A stretch of 64,000 nucleotides of DNA, taken from the NCBI GenBank assembly GCA_011033025.1, contig WFMF01000215.1, positions 1 through 64,000 on the forward strand, written 5' to 3'. Positions 1-12,127 of the stretch are shown piece by piece. Source of the DNA: Beroe forskalii (lineage: Eukaryota; Ctenophora; Nuda; Beroida; Beroidae). Under the pieces are notes generated by a model. The model had not been told where the DNA came from and made no database searches. It saw nothing but the letters and a program-made list of their open reading frames with translations. Position 1 is the stretch's first letter. Every line of letters starts with the position of its first letter. A program made the position numbers and the translations under genes.

Positions 1-1045
1 CTAACTTAAACCCCACTAAAACCCCATGGAAATAAATTTGGTGCCTTTGCATGGGTGCTTACAAGTCAGGCCATCCCCCCATCCCCCCTTGGGGTGTACG
101 CGGGAATCCCCCCTCAATCCCTCCTACTCGATCTCCCCCCGGGCCCATACCTGGAGTCAGTTATTTTTAAATATGTAAATCGCTGTTCAATTTACTTTGT
201 TGTTTGATTTTTTATAATTTGCTAAAATTTTTTTCCATTGAAAAATTAAAATCGGGGGAAAAAATAAAAAAAGTTAATATTATAATTAAATTTTCTAATT
301 TTCTTTACACAATAACAAATTAAAAAACGTCCCTTTCGTTTGGGTTTTTAAAAGTTCGGGCAAAAGGGTTTCCCCAAAAATAAAAAGGGAAAAATCTAAT
401 TGGTTTTCGTGAAGGGCTTGGGGGGTTTTTATGTATAAAATTTTATAAGGGGGAAAAATTTTAAATTTTGCCCAAAAATTTTTAAAAATTTTTTAAAATT
501 GGGTTTTTGAATGGTTAAAAGTGGTAGAAATTTTCATGGTATGAATTTTAATGCATTTGACATTTCCCAAATTTCCCTGCGTTTTAAAATATGGTGGCCC
601 GCCAGTGCTCATGGTGAGTTTTTCCTTTTCCGTTAACCCTCCGTCTCCCCCCCTGACGCCCCAACGTGTTTCACCTGCGGACCGCCCAACGTTCCGACCA
701 CCCTTTTCTACAAGAATCAGTGCATTCGAGGGGCAGGTGAATGGTGGATGTCCCTTACTTCCAAGCATTTTTCCCCGGGGGTGTCTTCATTTTAGTGCTT
801 CTTTGTTACTCCCTGTTCAAGTTATTTCCTTGTGTTTGGACTAGAACCTGCTTATTGTGCAGATTTCACGCTGGAAGCCTTCTCTTAAATTCAGATTTTT
901 TGAAACTTTCTCATTCATTCTGATTCTTAGTTACGAAATTTCAACTCTTGGAACAGCATCGGTTCTGGGGGCCAAAAACGACACCCTTTATTGGGAAAAT
1001 CGTCCCCCTTTCTCCATCCCCCTAGGTAATTCGTTAACAAGTCCC
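1..1045. other. A+T-rich stretch without a supported gene
   Basis: The first kilobase is A+T-rich with runs of C near 75-140 and long A/T tracts at 180-530. Short open frames exist, but none shows domain-like composition or a convincing splice pair. Upstream exons of the gene whose 3' exons begin at 1050 may lie here or left of the window; I could not place them. Confidence 0.5.
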
Positions 1046-1049
1046 TAAG

Positions 1050-1507
1050 AACAGAGATAGCCCTCAAGAGGGGTGCCCCTGATGCCAACCAGTTGCAAGT
1101 GGATCAGGAGCTCCAGTCAGTGCTCACAGGCCCAGAGGAAGATGATGTGCCTTTCTTAGTGGTCCAGGTACAAAACTACAAAATTGATGTAACGTTATGG
1201 TATTGTCCTGAGTATACAATATATTGGGATATTCCACTTTCGTATCAGCTCTTGTATCTGTAGGCATGGAATATACACATTTCAACACTTGCTATTCAAT
1301 ACATTATCCTTTTGTAGATTTTACTAATTTCATGACATTTCTCAGATTTTCGACAGCAGATACACGTCTGAAGTTAAAGTGGCTGAATATGACGCGAATG
1401 TGAAGTATGAAAACCTTGCGAAGGAGGGAATCCAATTCATTGCAGAGGAGATGGCCAAACACCAGTATAGTGAAATAACTGGCGTAGGTCAAGAGCCGCC
1501 AACATGA
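1050..1507 (+). CDS. 3' exons of an unrecognised gene (partial)
   Basis: Two exons join in phase: 1050-1167 (donor GTACAA) and 1346-1507 (acceptor CTCAG), ending in TGA. The joined frame gives about 93 residues, with an acidic stretch (GPEEDDVPFLVVQ), then a charged, probably helical segment containing KVAEYDANVKYENLAKEG, and a short tail ending GQEPPT. There are no cysteines, membrane segment or motif I recognise, and I assign no function. The acceptor at 1050 follows CCCTAAG, so the 5' part of the gene is missing; another acceptor (CCCCCTAG) sits about 25 bases upstream. A canonical poly(A) signal follows 75 bases after the stop, supporting this as a real terminal exon. Confidence 0.55.
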
Positions 1508-1581
1508 TGCAGTGATCTGAGCGGGAGACAACTGCTCAACTAGAGAAATGTACACAGTTGTTGTAAATAAATTCAAAATGC

Positions 1582-1587
1582 AATAAA
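1582..1587 (+). terminator. Poly(A) signal AATAAA
   Basis: AATAAA lies 75 bases after the TGA at 1505-1507 and is followed by a T/G-containing stretch. It fits the 3' end of the preceding gene. Confidence 0.6.
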
Positions 1588-1589
1588 GG

Positions 1590-2140
1590 ACGAAGTTGCT
1601 TCCAATACTGTCGTCTGACTACTTTAATATGACACTGCCTGGACATGAACTACGTAATTCCTTGTGAGTGACAATAACGTTTCACGTTGCATATGCTATT
1701 ATCAGCATTATCATTTATCATGAAATTCGTACAATATGTTGCAATATTGAAACTTTGTATTGAATGAAATGTATAATAACTATGAAAATATAAATATTTT
1801 GTGTAAGGCCACTAAGGATTTGAATTACGGCTGTCCTTGAAATTAAAAGTCATTGCAAATATAGTTATTAATATTACATTGAGGCACTCAATAGCTCTAT
1901 TCAATGTTGGATTTGTTGAATTGTTGATTTAGTAAAAAAATGAATAATTATGAAATATTTAAATTATTGTATTTGATTATTTTGTTAAAAAATGCAGTAT
2001 TGCAGTCTGAGTCATGCTTAACTACCTCATGTTCCTTTCTCAGCTCAGTTGCTAAACAGTTGCAAGCCCGCACGCACCATTCAACTTCAAGAATGCATAC
2101 GCATTCTTAAATTCAAGAATGCGTGTGCATTCTTGAATTT
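1590..2140. other. Intergenic, A+T-rich
   Basis: No gene or clear repeat is visible except a short inverted pair of GAATGCRTR..GCATTC motifs at 2090-2140 that leads into the GC-rich repeat. Confidence 0.4.
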
Positions 2141-2143
2141 ATT

Positions 2144-2740
2144 GTCAGACGTTGTCTGACCCCTTCGCGCCTTCGGCGGGCGCACACGCACCACTTAAGA
2201 CGAAGAGTGCGCACGCACCAATTAAGAGTGCGCACGCACCAATTAAGAGTGCGCGCACACCGTTTATAAGTGCGCGCGCACCATTTAAGAGTGCGCGCGC
2301 ACCATTCGAAAGCGCGCGCGCCATTTAAGATTTTTGCCCTAACCAGGGCCCTGGTCATGATTTTGCACACAGAGTGCGCGGCAAGCTCTAAACCTGGCCG
2401 TAATTGAAGACTGCGCACGCGCGCCATTTACAATTTAAAAGTGCGCGCGCACCATTTAAGAGTATGCGCGCGCACCATTTAATACACTGCGTCGTCTCGC
2501 TAAACATGTAAATCAGATGCCTCAATTGCAATTATGAAATAAATTAATTGAAATTAAACATCGCTCTTTTTTCCTTACTCTATTCCAAGCATAAAAAATC
2601 TAGTTAAGGGAAGTAAAGGATCAGTTTGCTAAACACGTATATCCCTGTGTGGCTCGCGCGGCGCGCTGTCCCGCAGGGAAGCGCGCGGCGCGTACACACA
2701 CCTATGCGGGCTTAGGAAAGGATCAGTAGATGGATCTGGG
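2144..2740. repeat. GC-rich palindromic/tandem repeat element, copy 1
   Basis: The block opens with the near-palindrome GTCAGACGTTGTCTGAC (2144-2160). A degenerate tandem array follows (about 2180-2480, unit about 22 bp, GCGCGCACCATTTAAGAGT-like). It ends with a segment (about 2629-2715) containing CTAAACACGTATATCCCTGT and CACACACCTATGCGGGCTT. The same end segment and the same palindrome occur in opposite orientation at 11410-11490, so this is a dispersed family. Positions 2333-2400 also match one arm of the hairpin near 41985-42050. Confidence 0.7.
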
Positions 2741-3725
2741 TTACTCAATACTTTGGATCTTGACTTTACCTTTAACAAACTGAGGTAATGGAGCCTCAAA
2801 TGTGATTGTATCACTGAAGATGTTCTGAAACTCTGAAAGTACTTTTCTATTTTAATAATCATCTCGATCTCGTGTGTCTCATTAAAGTGTTGTGAAACCT
2901 TGAAATTGACAGTGAAATAGTAAGAAGATATGTGCTCAATAAAATGAAAATTTTATGAGCTTTAGATTTTTAATTTTTTTTTATTTCAAAATTCAAATGT
3001 TACATGAAATATTATTACAATGTCATTCAGGTGAAAATATTCTGATTTTCCTACTTAACCAAAAAAGCATAGCAAAGTATAAATTGTGTTGCTAAATAAA
3101 AAGCTTTCCTCCTGAAATTCAGGGTTAAAATTAAGACTTGAAAACATTGCTGTTAGTTCAAGATTTAATTTTATATAAGATGAATTTTTTAGATTATATT
3201 AGAGTATATTAACTATTCTACAGATCAAGAAAGAAAAAACAGACACAGATATAGATGACACTAACAGGTCTCCTAACACTAGATATTATAACAATTTCAT
3301 GGATCATTCTGAGGGTTACTTTTAATCAAGTGCTTAGAGTGCCATAACAGTGCTTAGAGTGCCATAATCGTCTTTTTTCACAATATTCAATTCTTCAAAT
3401 GTTCTGTATTAGTTTTACCAGCATTTTCATATCGAATTAATTGCTTTTTAACCCTCACCCTTTTCCTAATTTTACTCAGGATGATTAACATTCACTCGGA
3501 GATCCTGAAGATGGAATATTAAATTCCGAAGATTTGTGTGGTTGTGTGAAATTGTTAGATTCATTCCATTCATTTTCATCCTTGAGTTTCACTCATATCT
3601 CATTCACTTGATATCATGAGGGATCACATTAAAGATATCTAAGAATTTAATTTTCTAAGACTATTTATGTATTTATATCATGAAATATATAAGTAGATTC
3701 CATTCATAAACTTTATTATTCAGTG
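2741..3725. other. Intergenic; one short direct duplication
   Basis: No gene is supported. An 18-base unit (GTGCTTAGAGTGCCATAA) occurs twice, at 3330-3347 and 3350-3367. A possible splice acceptor (TTATTCAG) lies just before the ATG at 3726, so a 5'-UTR exon of the next gene may lie in this stretch. Confidence 0.4.
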
Positions 3726-6586
3726 ATGGCTCAGAATGACAATCGAACAAGTAAAGATAGGCAAGAATTTTTGGATACTTTTGATGATGTAGATAAGTTC
3801 CTTTATGCGAGTGAATCAATTGAAGATGAGGTAGAAAATAAACCCTCAGATGTTGAAATCACAACTGATCTAGGTAGTAGTGCCAGTGGACCCAATTCAT
3901 CTCCCATGCCATTCCATGGTTCACCTATGGACAGAAGTAATACAAGGGTTCATCCTGAAAGGCCAAGCACCACATTAGAAGACAGGATATCTGTAAGTTC
4001 AGCTACTCCCACTCTTCCAATACAATCAGATACCCCACTGCCTCTGGAATACCATCCTGCTGAGACAGAACTTCAGTCCTCAGACCAAACTAGTTCAGAT
4101 GAGCTTACAGTCCACCAACAATCAGACTCCTTAAATACTGATGATTTGAAACGTATGGCTGGTATGTCTAGCACTGAATTTCAGAGGGAAGTTTCTATGG
4201 TTGGTAGTCGATTTTCACCATCAAAGTCCATACCAAACATCGGAGTTGCAGAACATTCAGCTAGTAAAAATGATGATGATCCTCCTGATGATCCAAAAAA
4301 GTAAGTTTACAGTTGGTATTCGTTTCTTCTCAGTTCAAGAGAGATAGAAGTATACTGATTGTTTCAAAGAAATATATCTTAGTCCTATATGTCAGGATTA
4401 TTTCTTATAGGTATTGATTATCATATGATCCTTGATACTTAGATGCATTACAGTACACAATATACTTTCCATGTAAAAAATAGTAAAGCAAATTTGCATG
4501 CTATCATGCACCACGAAAAGAACTCAAGTGCAGCACAATGTGCCAAGCCTCAGATTGTGGACACTACGATTATGATAGTAGCCAGTAAATTTCCAAATTG
4601 TTTTATTGTTGACCAATCATTACTTACCAAATAATTTGCTACCAACCCCTTTCCTCTCAATGCATGAACAGGATATATCTATTATTTAGGTGAAAATTCA
4701 TGAAATACGAAAGAGTTAGTTTTAACTTCTTCATTGCCACATCTAAGCTACCACTATAATTCATTATCATCGTATTATCAATTTTATTAATTATAAGCTT
4801 GGTTCAGGTATTTCATAATCTTATCTCATATTCGAATTCTCATATCTGATAAGTGGGGTCGGCATTGGAGCTAAGATTATCTAAATCATTTAGTTATTGA
4901 ATTCTTTCAGTTCATCGAATATCAAAGTATCACCTGCAAAGGACCAGAATCTTCTTGATGTTAAAGAATCTAATCTTCTCGACAAAGGTCTGGTTAACTA
5001 TCTTGCTCAATTAATATTCACCAAATGAAAACATGTAAATGGTTTTATTACTGTACAATTTAAATAGTGATAGGTTGCATTGCTATACTAATGATCGGTG
5101 AGCATGATTCCGATCAAAATTTCGGCATGTCAGTATCATGTAGCTTCGTATATAAGTCCTATTCGTTAAATTCTAGATCATAGGTTACCTTATTCTCTTA
5201 TAGGCCCCTATTGGACAAAATTGATAGTATTTCGAAAGGGATGGTCGAACAATTTAGGGGAGGATGGGTGGGGGGTTGGACCCATAATAATATCAGAATG
5301 TAGCTGTTACTGTATCGTTAAGAATTTCTTTATAAAGCCCGTGTTTCAGTGTCTTTCATGGAAAGCAGTGCTCCCAATACCCTCATGGCAACTGGTGCAT
5401 CAATAGCAGACCTTCCTTTTGAAGAGGTAGTGGCTGTCAAATCACAGAATGTCATCAGAGAAGAAACGCCTGATGAGTTATCTTCTGCTGACAAGAGTGG
5501 AACTAAGGGCTCGGAGGTCGAGGAGGAGGTCAAGAAAATACTGGAAGAAGTTAGGTCTTCAGGTTTACCATTGATTACTATTATTTATTGTTTAAATTTA
5601 CAAACACTGGACAACATTAATTGAGAGTTGTGTTCTTGACTATATTTCATGCGCTCTGGCAATATTTTATGACTTAATTGTATTCCTAGCTTACTATGAC
5701 TGTACTTATCTCTTATTGAGAAGAAAAGGAGATCAAGTGTGCCATACCGTACAGCATCATGAATTTAGTCTGCAAGTGGATTATGGACTACGTTAATCCA
5801 CTAAAATAATTCATTGCGTACCACAACTCTAATTACTGTGTCCTTGTATTGTTGTCAGTTGTGTGTTTTATGTTGTTGCAGTGAGCTTTGCAGCCTTAGT
5901 TGCAGTACATACACTATTTGTTATACCGCATTTCACTGTTTCATCTTGTTCATCTCCGCAATACCCAGTCCTGGCTTGGTTTACTAAGATCCGGTACCCT
6001 CCTTCAGAACGGGGCTACTCCAGTGATCAGTTTGAGAGTGAATCTGAGGATGTTTCACACCGGGAAGATCCAGTCCTTTCTTCCCAGGAAGTGGGCATCG
6101 GAGGCAGGATCTTCCCAACCGAATACGAAGTGAGATCCCCTGATAGACCGCTGTCCACCCAGTCTAAAACCATCGTCAACCCCTTCGAATCTACCCCCAT
6201 CAACAGTGTGAGTGGTTTTACGTGCTCTTATCCATTATCAAAATATCCTGGTTTAATGCGACTTTTATTTTTGTACTGCTAACTCTGTTGCTAAACCATG
6301 GCAGAAATCTAGCACAAGGCAGCGATTTGCTATAAGGCTACAAGATCGAAAGTTTTATCATAAATTTCTGTCGAGGCTGATGGCAAACTATAGAAATTAA
6401 TTCGTCATATTATTATTTTCAGGAATACTTAGCCCAAGACAAGTCAGCTGGCTTTGATGTGAGTCCCGTCAAGAAGGGATCTGAGAATACTCTGACGGTA
6501 GCCTTGATAGACGATAAAGAAAAAGATATGGCGTATTATTTGGCGAAAATCAAAGCTAAGGCAGCTCAAAAAAGTCTTGAACTGAG
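3726..6586 (+). CDS. CEP162 N-terminal exon copy (truncated duplicate)
   Basis: Five exons join in phase: 3726-4300, 4911-4987, 5350-5562, 5969-6207 and 6423-6586, giving about 422 residues. The first exons are Ser/Asp/Glu-rich and low-complexity. The last two exons match, nearly residue for residue, the two right-most visible exons of CEP162 on the opposite strand (63619-63857 and 63192-63355). I did not recognise the N-terminal sequence on its own; CEP162 is inferred because the opposite-strand copy continues into the CEP162 coiled coil. The hydrophobic reading frame before 5969 is intron: phase requires the acceptor ATACCCAG at 5968. No counterpart of the next CEP162 exon (62420-62568) is found downstream. 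The donor GTAAGT at 6587 is intact, and in phase the next usable exon is the signal-peptide exon of the following gene. Confidence 0.6.
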
Positions 6587-6898
6587 GTAAGTATTCTTAT
6601 TGAAATTCCGTTATATTCCGTTATATTCTATTGTTCTTGAATGAAGAACCCAACATCCCCAGTTTTCAAATGCGCTAATTTCATGGGTCTATTCTAATCA
6701 CAATAGCTGAATTGCATCATATCTGTGAACAAAGCTTTTATTGATATTATCTTATTATATCGACCATCAGCCACCACGTTCTAGGGACAAGGGATGCTTA
6801 TTCCTGAAGATCTTATCAAGCATACGTTCCGATTTTAAACCATTCACTTCCAAACCGTGGCTTATCCTTATTATTAAACTATTCCTGCACTTAGGTCG

Positions 6899-7757
6899 AT
6901 GGCTTTTATCGTTCGTTGTTACATTTTACTGCTATACTTCTTACAATTTGTCGGTAAGTACATTAAATTCATTTGAAAAGGTGTGATTTGTATATCGCAG
7001 TATCATCGCAGTATCGCTTCCTGATTTTTCTCTTTATCACATCAATATAAGCTGCAGTTTATGTGTGCCGGCATAGGGAAGTTTTGAGGTGTTTGCAAGG
7101 GCAAATAAACTGATACCAGGTTCAATCTAGGCAAATTGTCTTGTTCTGAAGTTCTGTGTACCGTTCATTCCCAACGTAAATGTGCTTACTTCCGAGAACC
7201 ATACTAAACTACATAACCTCAATTACCAATGATTTCATTCTTTCACTGCAGAGTCGTGGAAAGCTGTTGAGAGAAGTTCCTTGGAGAAAACAAGATTTGC
7301 GTGGGATGATCGTCCTCTTCACATCAGAGCAAATGCACCTGAAGTGCCCTGGGATCGGGAGGCAGGACAAATAGCCTCCTATATCTGGGTCATGTTCGGA
7401 GGCCAAGGCATGAAGATAAAGTTTAACGAAAAGGTGTACTACACCATTGCTGTGTGTACTAGTATGATAGAAATTACAACTCTCTACTTCCCTGAAGCTC
7501 CTGAACAGCAGTGGACGTTTAGAAAGGTGGGAAATCTGCCGAGTATCAGCTACAATGGACAGACGATAGTCCACCTCAGTGACAGTCTTCAGAGTGATGA
7601 ATGTAAGGATGAATGGGGCAAAGACATCAAAGACATTAAGTTTCGCACTGAAGATACCTCCTCACTGTTCTACTTTGATCCAGGTATTTTTGAATTTCAT
7701 AATATAATAGGATTTCTGTTTCCCATGTTGACTACCTTTTTTTTACTTATCAAATAA
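6899..7757 (+). CDS. Small secreted/tethered protein, family unknown
   Basis: The ATG at 6899 begins an 18-residue hydrophobic leader (MAFIVRCYILLLYFLQFV) on an exon (6895-6953) flanked by TTAG and GTAAGT. It joins in phase to 7252-7683, which encodes about 143 residues with a WKAVERSSLEKTRFAWDD start, a YIWVMFGGQGMKIKF stretch and only two cysteines. After FYFDPG there are two options. Reading straight on gives a hydrophobic tail (IIGFLFPMLTTFFLLIK) and a stop at 7755-7757, suggesting a GPI or membrane anchor. Using the donor GTATTT at 7684 and an acceptor near 7865 gives a short Cys-containing terminal exon. AATAAA overlaps the first stop (7753-7758), which favours read-through. I do not recognise the domain. 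The 6895 exon is also phase-compatible with the CEP162 fragment upstream, so a chimeric transcript is possible. Confidence 0.55.
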
Positions 7758-7758
7758 A
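7753..7758 (+). terminator. Poly(A) signal overlapping the stop codon
   Basis: CAAATAAAA contains both the TAA stop (7755-7757) of the read-through frame and AATAAA. The true cleavage site is not visible. Confidence 0.35.
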
Positions 7759-7759
7759 A

Positions 7760-10372
7760 TTAAGCTGCAGTTTAAATATCCTAAATATGAATACCTACTG
7801 TACTTGTGGAATTTGCAATGACTTTCAAAATTAAAACTGAGGATATTCTGTATTGGTTGTACAGGTGCTGGTCATAATTGCTGTGATATTGATTCATACT
7901 AGAAGTTATGTTAAATTATCGAGGAACTCAGTTGTTATGCATTTCTGGTGATGCATATAAAACTGAGGACCTGTCAGCTAAGAATTTTCTTCCCAATGAC
8001 CCAACTTCACAATGGCACTTAGTCAGTTTAAATAATAATTGATATAAAAACAAAATTTAACCACTATCAAAATCCTTACCATTCCAGAAATCATTTGAAT
8101 GTAACACTGCCAAATCAGGTATTGAAAATTTGCACTCCATTGCACTTTGCAGCAAGTGAGAGGAAAATGCAATCATAAAATCATAGATATCGGAAACTTG
8201 CAGCCATATAGAAAGTTTTGAAATACTAGATCAAACAGAACACCAAAAAAAGTTCAAGGAATTGAACTCCTGCCAGATATTTAGCTCTCATCAAGTGGAA
8301 CAAAGTTGAGAGAGGTTGGCAAGGCAACTGTGATGAAATATCATTTGGAAATTTTGCAACCTTGTCAAATCTGGTATTGTCAGCAGCAGATGCTCTACAG
8401 GGAAGCAAGGATACACAACATAGGTATGGATCATTAAAGCAACGAATATAAAAAATTAATATACGAATATAATAGTATATTATGTAAATTTTGAATAACA
8501 TATATTGGCCAAGGGATCCATTCAAAACTGGAACTATCATCAAAATTCAGACTTAAGTTAACTACAAATTTGCTGACAAGTTTTTTTGACTTAAGTCTGT
8601 TTTGAAAAGGAAAGCTTACCTCACAGCTGTTAGTACCCCATTTCACAACAAGATATAAGTTCCAGAGCATGATAACTACTTACTATCACAGCAAATTATA
8701 AAATGACTTACCACAAGTACCAATCTTTGTAGACTATTTTGTAGCTTGCATCACAACACCATGGACTATGAGGTACAGTATAGTTGTAGCAACAGTATTG
8801 GTACACTGTACATCTGAAAGAAACATTTTTAATAATATGATTTGAGAGAGCTCATGAGCTTTCTAAGCTTCTAGACATCAATACATGCCTATTATTGACA
8901 CATTCATTTGGGTTTGGAAAATTAGTGTGATGAAAATGCAATTTTCCAATTAATTTTTCATTTTTCATGCCCTCATTTCAATCATAATTCAATTTGGTCT
9001 TCAGATTTGGCTAATTTATATATATGTAGACATAATATAATGACAAACTCATCTATCCTCCACTTACAAGAAAATTTATACCCAGGGAGGTAAATCAATG
9101 ATTCAGTATAAAGTGCTTACTTGTAAACAAAGTCTGGATTTGTCTCACTGATTGTCAAGTTTTTAATGTCATTATAATTCTTCAGCAAAACCCTACATGT
9201 CTGATCATTTGACATTCCCTAGATTGAAATCTGAGTTAATTTATATCAAGATGCATATATAATGCAACATTCATGCAAGAAGGCACAGAGTGAATTCTGC
9301 ACCAATCCCTATTATTTCAATTCCTTGCTAAGCAACTGGTACAGCAAGGACTTTCATGGCTTAGCCAGGTGAGGCACAGAATCTCTCCACACATTCAAGG
9401 ATGAAAGTTGTTAATATTAGTTGCCAATATGTGCACACAGCACAGGAAATATTTCCTTGTGAATTGTGAAGAAGCTCATCACCATCATTATCACGTTAAT
9501 GGTCTTATGACACAGAACTATATCCTGTAGCATATGGACAAAAAAAAATTGGTGATACTAAAAACAAATGTGACATTAATCTGAAATCAGGTGTCTCAAC
9601 CTTTTGAGCCATGTATTTTTCTAAATCATCAAGAAGAATCTACTTTGATTAAATATCACAAAATAATTCAAAATTGGAGACCAATTGTAAACAAAGCAAA
9701 AATTCTCTTAAGCACAAGTTTTACTGCTTGTTCCAGGATAAGTTGACACTTCCATCTTCAGGTATAAATAAATAAAAGAATTTTGCAAATTGGGCAACAC
9801 AATTCAATGCACATCATTCTTCAAAATACTTAATCATTTTATTATATACCTTGACATGTACTAAGAATTGACATATTTGATCAACTGTCATCATTGAAAA
9901 TATAGTCTACAGGGTAATACATAACATGCTATCACCATCAGCTTAGATAACGATAAATAAAACAACATATTTAATAAAACTGCTGTCTTTCATTGAAAGT
10001 AACAATTATGATTCAAGCCAAATAACTACTCCACAATAACAACTGACAGTTTCGATTCATAACTTTAAGATTGACTTAATGAAAAGCTATGAATCATCTT
10101 CAGGATCTCCGAGGAGCAGCCTCAACACATCCTCAGTTAGTTAATTTAATATGTGTTGTGTTGTAAGTTTAAAACTTTAATAAAACAACATAATTTTAAA
10201 TAAAACAACATAATTTTATATTTTACAGCAGCAACCGACCATGCATTTGCATAAATTCGTTCAGATAAAAACATTTGAATAATTCAAATGAAACAAGGTG
10301 AGCTATTAACCCATACATGCATATAATATTCGATACATACTATAAAGACGCGGTTGTACAATTATAAGAAAC
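7760..10372. other. Long A+T-rich spacer, no gene supported
   Basis: Open frames here are short and lack domain-like composition. A 20-base direct duplication (TAAAACAACATAATTTTA-like) lies at about 10180-10220. It could hold introns or the 3'UTR of the preceding gene. Confidence 0.4.
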
Positions 10373-10799
10373 TAGCAGGGCCCGTGGCCTCCGGCCACCG
10401 TTCACCATTTTTTTCCCTTCAGCAATTGGTACAGTACAATGTAGTACTGTAGTTCTTATCAGTGATGAGGTCATATTTTAATCGGGTGTGCCCACTCCTC
10501 TAAGTGATGTCTATATACCTGGTGGTGTCAAACGTCACTGGTACTTCCGATCATCGGCATGCAGTCTTCCAGATACGCAAGTGCTATGTCAGATTCAAGA
10601 GGTCTTTGGTCAATTTTATATATAAGGAGACCGGACAGACAGATATATATTTATTTATATATTTATATATGAGGAAGAATTATAAGTAGTAAGATGACAA
10701 TGATAAAACTTAACCTCAATGAGAGTAAATATTTATGCCTTTCGTTTTGCTATCAATGGTTATCAAGCAAAAATTTATTAAAATCTTGTTTGCCACATG

Positions 10800-11490
10800 C
10801 TATGTGTCCCTGTTTGTTCGCGCGCGCGCGCCTTTTTTTTTCGAAAAGTCACAAAAGTTCTCTGAACACGCGCGCTTGCGCGCGCAAAATAGGTCCTACA
10901 ACGCAGGACAAAATCTTGTCAGGCGTTGCCTGACATGACCCCTCACGCGCGCGAAGCGATCGCACTGCAATGCACCACGACTCAAATTTAAATAGAATTT
11001 AAAATTTGAAATATTTGAAAATGGGTCTGACGACGTCAGACAATTAAAATCCTCTTTATGGCGCAAGTAGTTAGGTTTACCTTCGATTTTTATTTATAAT
11101 AGAAGAGGAAACATGTTAAATCACGGATGAAACTGTAAAAAACAAGATATTAAAACAAAATATTAGAATTTATAGCTCACAATAATTTTAATTCCTTTAT
11201 TAATATACAAATAAATAAATCAATCATTCAGATTATTAAGGACAAATAAAACAAAATCAAGTAGATTCATGTCAGACGCAATTTCATAAGGTTATAAGGG
11301 TATTTCTTCTTCATAACGGAATAATTTATTGTAATTAATATAATTCCTAAGCCCGTTTATTTTATTTTGCGAGTCGGGGCGAATCATTCAGCTTCGCGCG
11401 CGCGAGGGGGTCAGGCAACGCCTGACAAAGCCCGCATAGGTGTGTGTACGCGGGCGGCGCGACGATAACAGGGATATACGTGTTTAGCAA
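10800..11490. repeat. GC-rich palindromic repeat element, copy 2
   Basis: This contains GTCAGGCGTTGCCTGAC (10918-10934), a related palindrome GTCTGACGACGTCAGAC (11025-11041) and GTCAGGCAACGCCTGAC (11410-11426), all embedded in alternating CGCGCG tracts. The segment 11430-11490, read on the minus strand, matches the end of the 2144-2740 block. No transposase frame is visible, so it is non-autonomous or a remnant. Confidence 0.65.
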
Positions 11491-11634
11491 TTAATATAAT
11501 ATATTGGAGTAAATATAAAGCCTTTTTATATTTAAAAAAATTCTAGCAATTGAGGTTGAACAAAAGTTTGGGTGGAATCAAGGAGGAAACAAGATCAGTT
11601 TGCATGTGCAGATTAATTGCCCATGTGTTCATTT

Positions 11635-11768
11635 CTGTTTAATGCTGTTTTGATCTGATTGGAATTTTTGATGCGGTAAAAAGTATTCAATCAATTGGAA
11701 TTGTGGAGTTCGAAATTTGCAAACGAGGTTCCGCCTAGCAGGCCCAAAGGGCCGGCTAGTCTTTAATA
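11635..11768 (+). repeat. SINE-like 3' tail (headless copy)
   Basis: It shares with the copy at 12128-12405 the ordered blocks CTGATTGGAATTTTT, then TTTGCAAACGAGGT or TTTGTAAACAAGGT, then a GCAGGCC/CAGGCC-type end. It lacks the tRNA-like head. Confidence 0.5.
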
Positions 11769-12127
11769 TAAACTAAATTGAGTCTATGGGATTCGTGTTG
11801 GAGTGTGTATGGGACTCTGTGTTGTTATCATCATAGATTAGAATGGAAAAACTGTGTGTATGGTCACTGTGTCGTTGTGTGTATGTGATTCATGTAGGAA
11901 TGCTTGTGCAGATTGGGAAAATTAGTTCTGTTACTATGGTAACAAGTGAAGTGTGCAAATTTCATTTCTAGGTATAGTTGGTTTTGATGTGTAATGCATT
12001 ACTCTGTGAACCCTAAACTTTGGTTTTCAGATTTAATTCTATATTTGGCACTCTTGGTACATATACCTTTCTTGTTCAACGAGATATACCTGCATGTAGA
12101 GTGTACTACACTATTATCTACATCTAG

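Noticed and set aside
5863..5968. A membrane-spanning N-terminus on the 5969 exon (and on its copy near 63860-63990)
   Set aside because: Phase from the preceding exon requires the acceptor at 5968, so the hydrophobic frame is intronic; CEP162 is not a membrane protein.
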